NCBI GenBank assembly: GCA_036873135.1
Contig: JAPTYO010000011.1
Coordinates: 10,252,747-10,316,746, forward strand
Reading direction: 5' to 3'
Length of the DNA: 64,000 bases
Source: Clarkia xantiana subsp. parviflora
Taxonomy: Eukaryota; Streptophyta; Magnoliopsida; Myrtales; Onagraceae
In this document: piece after piece, positions 10,678 through 22,068 of the stretch
Layout: each line of letters begins with the position of its first letter
How positions within the stretch are numbered: the first letter of the stretch is position 1
Translations under genes and position numbers: made by a program
Notes under the pieces: model-generated
What the model was told of the DNA's origin: nothing
Seen by the model: only the letters and a program-made list of their open reading frames with translations
Databases searched by the model: none

Positions 10678-13600
10678 AAGATGTTACTCCAAAGGTTGTG
10701 AATTTTGCAAGAAAAAAGGACACTGCAAAGACAATTGTTTCAAGTATAGGGATCTGATGAAAGGAAAGGGGGGCAATTCGAAGGGGAACACTGCTGGTTC
10801 CTCTTCTGGATATTTTTCTGATGGTTTTATTGCTAACACTACTAATACTCTGAGCTCTTCTGTGCAAGGGAATATTACTATCACTAGTAAGCAATTTGAT
10901 AGACTTTTGCAGAAGTTAGGCAGTAGTGGAAGTGCCCATTATACTACTACCACTTCAGCAGAAGGACATGTTAATGTTGCAGGTATGAATTCTTCTAACT
11001 CTTGTATTAGTGAACATGATCGTTGGATTTTTGATACTGGAGCTTCGAACCATATGACCAATAATAAAGATATTTTGCATAATGTTAGGGATGCTGGAAA
11101 TTCTAAAGTACAACTTCCTAATGGGACTCATGTTTCTGTTGATACCATAGGAAATCTTTGCATATCTGATAAACATGTCCTTCATGATGTTCTGTGCATT
11201 CCTAATTTCAAATTTAATCTCATTTCTGTTTCTAAACTCACACAGGATCTTAACTGCTGTGCTGTTTTCTATCCAAACTTTGTCATTATACATCTCTCAA
11301 ATGGGAAGGTCTTGCTGAGTGGTAAAGCAGAAGTGGGATTATATCTTTTACAAACTGAAAGCATTGGAATAAACCATGTTGCTCTCGTTAGTAGTTCTAA
11401 GGATAGTGCATCTTTGTGGCATAGGAGATATAGCCATGCCTCTGTTAGTTCTCTAAAACAGATAGCTGAATTGGATTGTTTTAGGAATAAGAATATTGGA
11501 ATTCATGATTGTTCCATTTGCCCTTTGTCTAAGATCACTAGATTACCTTTTCCCCTATCTGATTCTAGAGCTGCTTCCATCTTTGACCTTGTGCATGCTG
11601 ATGTGTGGGGACCCTATCATGTTACCACAAATGATAATAAAAGATATCTTTTGACTCTTGTTGATGATTTTTCCCGTACAACTTGGGTTTTTCTCATGCA
11701 ATTTAAATCTGATGTGGTTGTTCTCATAAGGAATTTCATGCAACTGATCTAACCAGTTTAAAACCAATATCAAAAAATTTCGAACTGATAATGGGGGGGA
11801 GTTTATCAATGATCACATGAAATCCTTATTTGAGAGCAAATGGGTTATTCACCAGACCAGTTGCTCCTATACCCCTCAACAGAATGGTAGGGTAGAAAGG
11901 AAGCATAGACACTGGTTGGAGATTGCTAGAGCCTTAAAACTCCAAGCTTCTATACCTGATATCTTTTGGGGGCACTGTGTGATTACTGCTTGTTATTTGA
12001 TCAATTTACTGCCCACATTTGTTCTCAATAGAAAGTCTCCTATTGAAGTCCTCACCAATAAGAAACCAAGAGTGAACCATCTCAGAGTTTTTGGATGCTA
12101 TTGTTTTGCTAAGAATTTAGTTGTTTCTGATAAATTTGCACCAAAGGGAATTCCATGTGTTTTTTTTGGATATTCTGAAACCCAAAAGGGATATAGGCTC
12201 TACAACTTAAAATCAAAGACCTTTTTTATCAGTATAGATGTGAAATATTATGAGCATGTGTTTCCTTTTGAGTCTCAAAAACCCAAACATGTTCCCATTT
12301 TTCTGGAGCAACCAAATTCTGAGGATGAGATAACTTCTTTGGAGGTCAGTGATGATGTTGTTGAGTCTGAGACTCTTAGTTCTATTGTTGAGGATTCACA
12401 GGATATACATGATCCACATGATGAGTCTCTGCCTATCAATGACTCTGATGGTGAGCATTTCACTGTCCCAACACCTCCTTTGCAGGCTGTTACAAAGTAT
12501 GGGAGACATGTAAAACCTCCTAAATGGCAGAGTGATTATGATATGTCCACCAGTCATGTTCTTTATCCCATGTCACGTTATGTTGGATATAACAATATTT
12601 CTAAGGAATATTTTGGCTTTCTCACATCCATTTCTAAGCTTACAGAACCCAGGTCATATTCAGAGGCTTGCAAAGATCCTGGATGGGTAGTGGCAATGCA
12701 GGACGAGATGGCTGCATTGGAGTTAAACCACACATGGGATTTGGTCCCTATTCCTATTGGTAAGTCAGTTATTGGGTGTAAATGGGTATATAAGCTGAAA
12801 TTTAACTCTGATGGTACCTTAGAAAGATATAAGGTAAGGTTGGTAGCTAAAGGGTATAACCAGCAGATTGGTATTGATTATTCTGAGACTTTTTTTCCAG
12901 TTGCCAAGATGAATACTGTGCGTGTTGTGTTAGCTTTAGCTGCCATAAATAGCTGGCATTTGTTTCAAATGGATGTTCATAATGTGTTTTTGCAAGGTGA
13001 CTTAGATGAGGAGGTTTATATGTCTGTCCCTGAGGGATTTGGTAATCAAGGGGGGTTGTGTGTAGATTATGCAAATCCTTATATGGGTTGAAACAGGCGT
13101 CTAGGCAGTGGAATGTTAAAGGGTTAACAGGTCTTTTGGTTCATGATGTTTGACCATTTTTGGGTTTTGGTCCATGATGTTTTTCTTTTCCTAGTTTTGG
13201 TACCATATGTTTGCAGATTTTTTCTAGTTTTGGTCAGACCGTTACATTCCGTCCATTTTTTGACATGTACAAGTCACGTGATCCACCCTAAACTTTCAAT
13301 TTTGTTCAATTTAGTCCCTCTAATACTTTCCTAACCTTTTTTTGTTCAATTTAGTCCCGAAGTTTCAAAAATTCAATTGGACCTATTGTCCAATTGGGGT
13401 CAATTTTGAAACTTCGGGACTAAATTGAACAAAAAAAAAGGTTAAGAAAGTATTAGAGGGACTAAATTTAAAGTTTAGAGTGGATCACGTGACTTGAATA
13501 TGTCAAAAAATGGACGGAATGTAACGGTTAGACCAAAACTAGAAAAATTCTGCAAACATATGGTACCAAAACTAGGTAAAAAAAACATCATTGACCAAAA

Positions 13601-14781
13601 CCCAAAAGTTGTCAAACATCATGGACCAAAATACATGTTAACCCAATTTTAAATTGACTGATGCTCTTGTTGTTTCTGGTTATGTTCAATCCAAGAATGA
13701 TTATTCCATGTTTACTAAGTCTGTTGGGTCTCAAATTGTGGTCTTGTTGGTATATGTTGATGATTTATTGATCTCAGGCAATAGTTCTGTACTAATTGCT
13801 GATCTGAAACGTGTGCTCAAGACTAATTTTCGTATGAAGGACTTAGGTGAATTGAAGTATTTTCTTGGAATTGAGTTAATTAGGTCTGAAAAAGGGATTA
13901 TTTTAAACCAAAGAAAGTATGCTCTTGAACTTATTTCTGAAGTTGGTTTAACTGGTTCTAAACCTGCTGGTTCTCCCATGGAAATGAATTTGAAATTGAC
14001 TAACAAGTCTTATGATGATCATTTGGGGTTGAACAAAGATGACTATGTCCTAGATTATGCTAGTATTTAAAGAAGGTTGATAGGAAGGTTACTTTACCTT
14101 GGCATGACTAGACCTGACATCTCATATGCAGTGCAGCAATTAAGTCAATATTTGGAGGTGCCTAAGAAGTCTCATCTTGAGGCTGCACTAAGGGTGGTAA
14201 GTTATGTGAAAGCTGAACCTGGAAAAGGTATAGTATTATCTTTTGCTTCTCTTCCTGAATTGGTAGCTTACTGTGACTCTGATTGGGGTAGGTGTGTTGA
14301 AACTAGAAGGTCTCTTTCTGGTTATTGCATCAAGCTAGGTGATTCTTTAGTGTCTTGGAAAGTCAAGAAGCAGGAGACTGTTTCTTGCTCTTCTACTGAG
14401 GCTGAATATATGAGTATGAGGGTTACTCTTTGTGAGATGATTTGGTTGAGGTCTGTTCTACTTGAATTAGGGTTTAAACAGGGTAAACCATCTATGTTAT
14501 TTTGTGATAGTAAGTCTGCCATTCAAATTACTACTTACCCTGTATTTCATGAAAGAACCAAACATATTGAAATTGACTGTCACATGATTAAAGATAGAGT
14601 TATGGATGGCACTTTGCAAGTTAGTCATATTAGAACAAGTGAGCAGGGTGCAGATGTGTTTACCAAATCATTATCATTCAAGCAACATAAGTATTTGGTG
14701 GAGAGGCTTGGAATGAAGAATGTTTTCGAGGATTCTTCGTTCAAGGGGGAGCTTCCCAATGATGCTTCACTTCAGGATTGA
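10678..14781 (+). pseudogene. Copia pol: zinc knuckles, protease, integrase, RT, RNase H (broken)
   Basis: The frame to 11752 carries a second knuckle CEFCKKKGHCKDNCFK, protease DTGASNHMTNN (about 11032-11065), the pre-integrase LWHRRYSHASVSSL (about 11415) and the integrase core start DDFSRTTWVFLMQF. After a frameshift at about 11745 the next ORF (11817-13091) holds YTPQQNGRVERKHRHW, chromodomain-proximal FGCYCFAKN, and the RT start. Another shift in a G-run near 13050 and the MITE at 13121-13644 break RT. YVDDLLISGN is at about 13754. A nonsense TAA at 14068-14070 precedes RNase H (YCDSDWG, STEAEYMSM, FCDSKSAIQI). There are four or more lesions despite 98% identical LTRs. Confidence 0.9.
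13121..13644. mobile_element. Fold-back (Mutator-like) MITE inside copia RT, copy 1
   Basis: 524 bp, nearly the whole length an inverted repeat. It begins GGGTTAACAGG and ends with GTTAACCC. Nine-base flanks AATGTTAAA (13112-13120) and AATTTTAAA (13645-13653) differ at one base and fit a 9-bp Mutator-type duplication. Removing the insert plus one flank restores the RT codon order around KQASRQWN. It shares GTACC, TTTAGTCC and CACGTG blocks with the copies at 19785 and 28689. Confidence 0.85.
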
Positions 14782-14788
14782 GGGGGAG

Positions 14789-15138
14789 TGTGAAGATTTG
14801 GGGTTTGGATCAATCATGAAGTTTCTGAGGGACCATTCTGCTGCTTTACAGGAGTTGGAGTGTGTTTTATTGTTTAGTGTGGTTGTTCATTCTTTGGGAC
14901 CTTGTTGGTCATTCTGTAAAGTTTATTTGGACTGGTTTGTAGTCTTTTATTTTGTTGGTGGGTAAATTCCTTCTGATGTAAAGACTGTGGGGTAGAACCT
15001 GATTTATTCCGGGTTCCCTTTAGTGTTTAAACGTGAGGGTGGCCACTTGAAGGAATCTATCCGATGAGCCGCAATTCTTCTGTGCTCTTCTTTCTCTCGC
15101 TTTCCATATTCTAAGGTTTGGTTGTTACGATTTTATGA
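14789..15138 (+). repeat. Copia 3' LTR
   Basis: Begins TGTGAAGATTTGGGG immediately after GAGGGGGAG and ends in ATGA next to the AAGTA duplication. Confidence 0.95.
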
Positions 15139-15143
15139 AAGTA

Positions 15144-15548
15144 GAGCAGCAGATAGATCTGAAATCCATCAAAGATTCCCGAGTTTACCTCCAATTAAAT
15201 TCAGTTGTGGAGCTGGTCACTTAGCAAGATGCACAGCGGAATCCTCGAATAATTAGCAGCAGAACAAGAAACCACAACAGATTTGGACTAGTGGTAGAGA
15301 ACCTCAAGTAGCATGAGAGATGATCTGGAAAGAAGAAGATCAGAATCGCGACAGTAGGCACAAATGAACGGCGGCGGTCAAAGAAAATCGGCGACTATCT
15401 GCAGCGGTGAAGGTGCCGGCGGAAAACGGCGGCGGTGTCTTGATTGGTGATGGTGAGGCAACGAGAGAAGCAGAAGCAGGAATAGCGACTTGAGCTGATG
15501 GTGTCCGAAATGGTTTGATCCGTGGAGGAAGATATGCTCTAATACTAA
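15144..15548 (-). other. LARD-like element, leader/internal remainder with primer site
   Basis: This is the minus-strand 5' portion of the host element. The primer-site-like TAGTATTAGAGC (minus, 15535-15546) lies against the LTR. 15360-15470 is GC-rich (GGCGG repeats). No gene was recognised. Confidence 0.5.
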
Positions 15549-15780
15549 TGATGCGTGACAAATCGAAGAAGATCGGAGAAGAATGGGTTTAGAGCTGGAG
15601 AGGAGTTGCAGAGAAAGACGAATAGGATAGGATGGATATTAGAGAACTATTATTTATTCATTGCTTGCCTTCATCAATTACATAGAGTATTAAATAGCAA
15701 TTTCATAATTGCAAATTGCAAATTGCCCCTTAACTATATAATTGACTAAAAAGGCCCCCAACTATTTACTTATCATAACA
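15549..15780 (-). repeat. 5' LTR of the LARD-like element
   Basis: On the minus strand it begins TGTTATGATAAGTAAATAG at 15780 and ends in GCATCA at 15549. It pairs with 8277-8492. Confidence 0.7.
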
Positions 15781-15785
15781 TAGAG

Positions 15786-16546
15786 ATTTAAGTTCATAAA
15801 CCTTATTGGAAAATACTTATATACGGGGGGCCTTTTTTTGAGTTAAAAGCAGAGACCAATTACAACATTACACCTCATCAATTATTCAAAGCTTTTAGTG
15901 GATGTTCCTTAGATAATTATCTCTTAGTTTGACCGATAGTTATTAGGGCTAAACTTAAACCCTAGTTAATTTAGTTAAGTTTTTCCAAATACGTACGTCT
16001 GATACAATTCTCTTCCAGCCGTCTCCGTTCTTCATCTATTCTTCTGTCTGAACCGAATCTAGCAGTGTCACGAGTAATTGACTACAAGAGCAACGTCGAC
16101 TTTTTCTATTTTTCTAACTCTGTACCGAGCTGTTTGAAGACCGTGGATTTCTTCGAAAAGTGGAGAATCTTGATGCAATTTTGTTTGCACATACATATCT
16201 TATTCTCTTTTGAGTTAATATCAGGTAATTGTCCGTTATTATTTTCAACCTTAAATGTTTCGTTTCAGCTTTTAAATCTTGGAGAAAATTAATCGAATTA
16301 CCACACAGTGATCACAAGAGGAAAATTTATAAATCTAACTCAAACAGAAGTGCATTGATGCACATAGAATCAAAAATGTACAACCACTGCTCTTCAGAAC
16401 CACAAAACTAGTAATCGTATAGACCACGTATTATGATGATAATAAACGTAGAATTTGCATAAGGATCCACAAAATTTAAGATACCCAAGAAAACATTATA
16501 ACTCACCATGTTACTTTGCATCTTGGTAGGTTTCGTACCATAACAT
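15786..16546. other. Intergenic, possibly 5' flank of the FAR1-related remnant
   Basis: No gene or repeat was recognised. 16000-16300 has pyrimidine-rich stretches and an AG before GTCTCCG that could belong to a former 5' leader, but nothing proves this. Confidence 0.4.
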
Positions 16547-18052
16547 ATGACTGAAGTAGATACAAGTCAGCTTCTCGAGTCACTGAAAATTCCCTCAGAT
16601 ATCTATGTTGGGTTGAAATTTAACAGTCGTGAAGAAGCAAAAGAATGTTACGATGCTTACGCTCTAAGTCATGGGTTTAAGTCAAGAACATCACACACAG
16701 AAAAGTCTAAATCAGATGGTAGAAGAATATCTATGGATTTCGTTTGTAGCAGAGAAGGAAAGAAACATGAAAAAAAAGACTTCAACATCAAAATTTGTAC
16801 ATGATGAAATATGAATAGGATGCAGGGCATTAATGAGGATAAAACTCAGAGAAGATAAATGGTAGGTAACACATTTTGTGAAAGAGCATAATCACGATCT
16901 TCTATCACCAAAAAGTTCGAAGCTCAACCGTGGCCGCCGCAAAGTTACTCCTACCCAGAAGAACTTAATCGACAGGCTGAACAAAAACGGGGTATCCGCA
17001 GGGAAGATAGCTGCCGCTATAAATGAGGATGGAATTGAATTTGGACCAGTTTGTCTTGCCAAAGATGTGAACAATTATTTATCCAATAAAAAAAGGAATA
17101 TATGTCGAGATGGGGATGCACAGAGAATGCTACAGTACTTTCAGGAGTGTGCTAAAACCGATCCAAAATTTTTCTATAAAATAGATAAGGATGATGAAGG
17201 TCGGATGGGCAATTGTTTTTGGGCTGACGGTAGATCAATTGAAGCATACAAGTACTTTGGTGATGCTGTGACTTTTGATGCAACTTATTTGACTAACCTC
17301 TATGATATGCCATTTGTTCCATTTACTGGAGTGAACCATCACGGTCACTCAGTGATGTTTGGATGTGCTTTACTTGCTAATGAAACAGCTACGTCGTACA
17401 CATGGTTGTTGAAGACTTGGTTATCTGCAATGGGCAGTACGACTCTAATAACTATAATAACCGACAAAGATAAGGCGATGTCGAGAGCTATTAGTGATGT
17501 GTTGTCAAATACCATCCATCACCTGTGCATGTGGCACCTACTTCAAAAGATGCATGAACGCTTAGCTAATGTCATTAACCAGTTTCCGAAATTTAAAGAG
17601 ACCTTTAATTATTGTGTGCACCAAGCTAGAACAGTAGCCAAGTTTGAAAAAGAATGGAAATGTATGCTTGAAGAGTACGGACTAAAGAACAATGGATGGC
17701 TAGAGTACTTATACGAAAGAAGTGAGAAATGGGTTCCAGCTTATGTCGGACAACACTTTTGTGCGGTTACGTGTATACTTTTTACTTAAAATCTTAGAAA
17801 ATAGTAAAATACTTTAAAATATAATTATTTGGTTGCTTATTTTGTGTAGGAATGTCTACGACACAACGCTCTGAAAGTATAAATAAGTATTTCAAAGACT
17901 ACGTGAAGGGAAGCACAAGGGTAAGTGACTTCGTTTACGAGTATTCTAAAGCTTTAAGAGCACAATGCATTAAAGAGAAAAGCCAGGATGTGAAGACTAA
18001 ATCATCATGTCCTCCTCTAAAAACTTTTTACAAGATGGAGAAGCCTCAATAA
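16547..18052 (+). pseudogene. FAR1/FHY3-related (FRS) or MULE-transposase-derived pseudogene
   Basis: The first part (16547-16804) has the FAR1-type N-terminus (VGLKFNSREEAKECYDAYAL, about residues 22-41). The frame then shifts and continues with GCRALMRIKLREDKW, a TAG in place of a probable Trp codon (16866-16868), and VKEHNHDLLSP. The long ORF to 17789 carries the MULE transposase core: VTFDATYLTNLYDMPFVPF, WLLKTWLSAMG, ITDKDKAMSRAI and HHLCMWHLLQKMHERL. After an apparent intron, 17850-18052 resumes at GMSTTQRSESINKYF, but the junction does not keep frame with a GT donor. The C-terminal SWIM zinc finger of FRS proteins is missing. FRS proteins are transcription factors domesticated from MULE transposases; this copy looks dead. 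Confidence 0.8.
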
Positions 18053-18355
18053 TTTATACCAGGAAAGTATTAAAAATATTTCAAAATGAGTTGTGCAAGC
18101 GTAAATAGTTGTATAACCACACTTCGTAAATCCTCGAGGCCTTGCGAATTTATAGTTCATTGGGCAAATACTGAGGTTTTATACGGTGGAAGTTACCTAT
18201 TTTATGTTGGTAGAATCTGTAATGTGTTACATGCTGATTGGTCTCTGTTTTAATGAGCAAAACGGGGCCCCGTAGCATAGAACCTCTCAACCTTATTACT
18301 CACGTTGTTTCATGTTTTAATAAATTGAGAACTATAATATAGTAAGTTATCTCAA
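18053..18355. other. No feature recognised
   Basis: AT-rich sequence after the FAR1-related remnant. I see no SWIM-finger coding sequence in any frame. Confidence 0.4.
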
Positions 18356-18499
18356 GTGGGTGTTTGGATGGATGTAATGTGGGATGTAATTTCAGATTAC
18401 GTTCCATACATCCATATTACAATGTTTAGCAACCAAACAATGTATTTTGCATTGTAATGTGAAGTCCATTGTAGTATGATATTACGTTCAAACTTCATT

Positions 18500-19225
18500 T
18501 GTTGAAGTATAAGAGTGTGCTAAATGTCTTCACCCATAAGTTCGGACTTATGGGACAGTTGGTTAATGCACACGTCTTATTTTCTACATGGTATAAGAGC
18601 CAAAAGTCCAGTTCCGATTATTAGCGGTGTTGCCTTAGCATCCCATTTGTTGACTCCATGTGACATATTAGTGTCTGGATTGTGCATAGGCGTGAAAGTG
18701 GTGTTTGTTAAAATTAGTCACAACTCGTTTGGATTTGAAAGACGTGTATTAGTAGAGTCCTCATGGTGCGGGGGTGTGTTGAAGTAACTCCACCATGACT
18801 TGTCCCACATCAGTGGGATTGGTAATTTAGAGCACCATATAAGTAAGTGGGCTACCTCCTCCTATCACCAATTGATTTTAGGATGGAATCCTACTTGTAA
18901 AAATGGTTGCTCTAGATTGCCCCGTAAGGTTTGACTCGACTCAGTGTGGAATTTAATATGGTATCAGAGCGTGCAGGTTCGAGTCTCTACGGTGCTATTT
19001 TAAAGAAAAATTAAAACCTCCTATTAAAAATGGCGAAGCCCATTATATTTGACCCATAAATGGTTAAGGCCGAGGTAGCCGGGCTAATATCCATAGTTTG
19101 ACCTAAAGTTGGTCAAGTCCGAGGTGGCCAGGAGGATGTTGAAGTATAAGAGTGTGTTAAATGCCTTCACCCATAAGTTCGGACTTATGGGACAGTTGGT
19201 TAAGGTGAACGTCTTATTTTCTACA
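18500..19225 (+). mobile_element. TRIM (miniature LTR retrotransposon), copy 1
   Basis: Two 89-bp terminal direct repeats (18500-18588, 19137-19225) start TGTTGAAGTATAAGAG and end TTCTACA. The primer site TGGTATAAGAGCC follows the first, and a purine-rich GGCCAGGAGGA precedes the second. The flanks TCATT and TCGTT are a one-mismatch 5-bp duplication. There is no coding sequence. The interior carries a second, perfect TGGTATCAGAGC at 18959-18970, followed by GGTTCGAGTCTC. A related copy sits in the CCD8 gene. Confidence 0.85.
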
Positions 19226-19784
19226 TCGTTCACTATAATGTGAGATTACATAAAGACCTCCAACATTACGAGCTGTTATTATTTTATTATTTTTATTAAA
19301 TAGATAAAATACTTTGTATTATCTTTATACTTTATTATTCTATTATTATTAACTTTTTATTCTTTTATCTACTTGACCAATCATTTTAATAAAGAATAAT
19401 GCACATGATATTCGTATAAAATGAGTAAAGTTTTTTTATGCAACTTTTATGAAAATTATCTTATAAAACTATATTAAATGTTTTTGTTAATAGAATTTTA
19501 ATAGTATTGCGTATTAAATATTACTATATTTATATTTAGTTTTTAGAGTTCATAAATGATTATACGTATTAACCATAAAATATAAAGTTTAAAAAGTTAA
19601 TTGTTGTCAAAATATATATTCTTTTAAATCTTATCATATTAAGATATAATATATTATTATATAAATTAATTAATATAATAAAATAGTCACATTATAATGC
19701 ACATTACAATACATACCAGTTGTAGTATAACATTACATTCTATATTACAACACAATCAAACTCTGCAATCTAACATATATTATA

Positions 19785-20351
19785 GGGTTAAGGGTCATTT
19801 TGGTATCACATGTTTGCACAAATTACACTGTTCATACCATTAGTATTTTTTTGTACCGAATTGGTACCATATGTTTCCAAACCTTACTGTTTTGGTACTT
19901 CTGTTACCATTCCGTCAAAAACGGCCGTTAAATGGCATGTGCCATGCACGTGAGCAGCCCAAAAATTTCAATTTTGTTACAATTTAGTCCATCTAATACA
20001 TCCCTAACTTTCATTTTGTTCAATTTAGTCGTAAAATTTCAAAACCAAACCATTTTCACAAATTGACCTAGCCGGACCTAGCCATGTTTGGTTTTGAAAT
20101 TTTAGGACTAAATTGAACAAAATAAAAGTTAAGGATGCATTAGATGGACAAAATTGTAACAAAATTGAAATTTTTGGGCTGCTCACGTGCATGACACATG
20201 CCATTTAACGGCCGTTTTTTACGGAATGGTAACGGAAGTACCAAAACAGTAAGGTTTGGAAACATATGGTACCAATTCGGTACAAAAAAATATTAATGGT
20301 ATGAACAGTGTAATTTGTGTAAACATGTGGTACCAAAATGACCCTTAATCC
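19785..20351. mobile_element. Fold-back (Mutator-like) MITE, copy 2
   Basis: 567 bp, a long inverted repeat from GGGTTAAGGGTCATTTTGGT to the mirrored end GACCCTTAATCC. The perfect 9-bp duplication TATATTATA occurs at 19776-19784 and 20352-20360. The centre contains GACCTAGCCGGACCTAGCC. The nine-base duplication and long terminal inverted repeats fit Mutator-type non-autonomous elements. Confidence 0.9.
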
Positions 20352-20430
20352 TATATTATATACCTCACATTACTTTTAATCTCACATTTTAAGTAATTTC
20401 TTATTAGGTATATCCATCCAAACGTCCCCT

Positions 20431-20803
20431 AAGAATATAGACAGTGTCCTCCGGATTTTTTCACAGATATGGCTAACGTGATCCCATCTTGGCAAGAGCT
20501 AATATTCTGATTTTGTCTGTCCTTTTGAATATGATGATTTCTCTTATCATATTATATATTCTAATAATCGTCTGTCTATAGTTTTTTTTTCAAGCTCTGT
20601 AGGATTTTCTTGGTAACTGTATCACACCAGTTTTTATACTGCCAATTTATAAGAATCTTTATGATGTCAATCTTTTATTTGATGAAATCTTTGGCAGGTT
20701 TTTTAATAAATAAAAAAATCTGGTCCATAATATTTAAAATTTTCAATGGTATCTTAAGTTTAGGTTATGTTTTTGTTGGTTGAAGTTGTTTGGGTTATGT
20801 TAT
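20431..20803. other. No feature recognised
   Basis: AT-rich sequence left of Tat-1, with no ORF of interest. The five bases before the Tat-1 LTR are GTTAT; the partner duplication is lost with the element's other end. Confidence 0.4.
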
Positions 20804-21520
20804 TGCAGGATCACGGTGGAACTCCGGCACGATCTTTGACGGCGATCCTAACTTCTTCGCTCCACGTAATCCTGCAAGAGGGGATAGACCGGGCGGTGAC
20901 CCAGAATCCCTCTCCGATGCTTAAATGAGTATCTCGTATGGACTGGCAAGCAGTAAACTCAAAGTGTGTATCTCCAAACGTAATGTGTTCTGAGGTAACC
21001 TCTGCCCTTTTATAGGCGGAGAGGTACCTCAGTTACCTGGTGAACCGTTGGGGTGGTTAGCCCGTATTCCGCGTATCTCGGGCACGATCCGCCTATCTAG
21101 GCCATGATCTCGCTTATCTCGGCCACGCCCCGCGTATCTCGGCCACGCTCCGCGTATCTCAACCACGCTCCGCGTATCTCGGCCACGCCCCGCGTATCTC
21201 GGCCTTAACCTCTGATGGCAAGTCGCGATTAATATCGGGGACTCCAGAGTTATCTCGTTATGTCACCGCTCGGGGCCCCTCGTCATCGTGACAGGGCCAA
21301 TCATTCTCAGGGATTCATCATCGGGGCCTACTTAAAGGCATCTCATCGGAAGCATCCAGCTCACCTATCGGGACCGATTCTGTCGAGACCTTTCATCATC
21401 GGGACTCCCTCTGTCGGGACCCTTCACCTTGGTCTTCTTGACCTTCATTTTAGGGCCCAGCGGGCCTATTCACCGTTTCCTCGCCGTTAAAGGGCCTAAC
21501 GGCCATAGCGAAACCCATCA
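20804..21520 (-). repeat. Tat-1 3' LTR (717 bp)
   Basis: On the minus strand it begins TGATGGGTTTCGC at 21520, after TTGGGGGCAAA, and ends CCTGCA at 20804; the Tat-2 LTR ends CCAACA instead. It includes a CpG-rich mini-array of about 20-bp GAGATACGCGG-type units at about 21060-21215 and a TATAAAAGGG box near 21011-21020 (minus). Confidence 0.85.
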
Positions 21521-22068
21521 TTTGCCCCCAAGACATGAGGGACTTTCAGTTCGTCGTGTCTTCCAACTCCCGACCTCCCGACATCGGAGTCGGGGACCTT
21601 TCCCTTGGCATAGTCACTTGATACAAATCTTCTCGTTCACGCTTCCTCGATGCTTTGAGGATAACCACCAAATCCGAGAAGACTCCTTGGTTCCCCTGCT
21701 ATTAAATGCAGCAGATAACGAAGCGACGTCTTTGGCAGCCGTACCTGATTTTCCGCGCCTGCTTTTTCTGAAAAAGTGCTTTTCAGGCGGTTTCATCATT
21801 ACGCCCGTTGCCATTCTGTACGTTTCATCTCAACGGTCCAGATCAAAACGCTTCAACTTCGACGATTCAGATCAGAACGTCCTTTCAACTGTCCTCTTCT
21901 CCTATAAAACCCTCACCCTGGGTACAGTTTCCCTTTTACCGTCTCCGAAATTTCAAAAGCTCTCTGCAACCTCTCTGAGAATTCAAGCTCTACGTTTTCG
22001 AAGACCCAAGTGTTTCTCCGAACAACTTTCCGGCAACTTTTAGATCATCCTTCCTTCCTCATGTCATC

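Larger units (their letters stand above)
9264..15138 (+). mobile_element. Full-length Ty1/copia retrotransposon, TSD AAGTA
   Basis: Two 350-bp LTRs (9264-9613, 14789-15138) differ at about 7 positions by eye, about 98% identical, so the insertion is recent. They are flanked by AAGTA at 9259-9263 and 15139-15143. The element has a perfect tRNA-Met primer site, gag, protease, integrase, RT and RNase H in copia order, and a purine tract GAGGGGGAG before the 3' LTR. The LTRs begin TG but end TGA rather than CA. A 524-bp MITE has inserted in the RT region. Confidence 0.95.
8277..15780 (-). mobile_element. Non-autonomous minus-strand LTR element (LARD-like), split by the copia element
   Basis: Direct LTR-like repeats lie at 8277-8468 and 15549-15780, flanked by a perfect 5-bp duplication TAGAG (8272-8276 and 15781-15785). 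On the minus strand the right copy is the 5' LTR, followed by a tRNA-Met-type primer site (TAGTATTAGAGC, 15535-15546). The left copy is the 3' LTR, preceded by the plus-strand CCTTGTCCTCAAGG motif often seen just before the polypurine tract of plant elements. Without the nested copia the element is about 1.6 kb and has no recognisable gag or pol. Confidence 0.7.
18356..20430. mobile_element. Putative non-autonomous DNA transposon hosting two other elements
   Basis: Left edge GTGGGTGTTTGGATGGATGT (18356-18375) and right edge ATATCCATCCAAACGTCCCC are imperfect inverted repeats, and both are followed inward by TTACAT or ATGTAAT motifs. Without the nested TRIM and fold-back MITE it is about 770 bp. 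19240-19780 is AT-rich filler. No clear target duplication was found, so the superfamily stays open. Confidence 0.4.
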
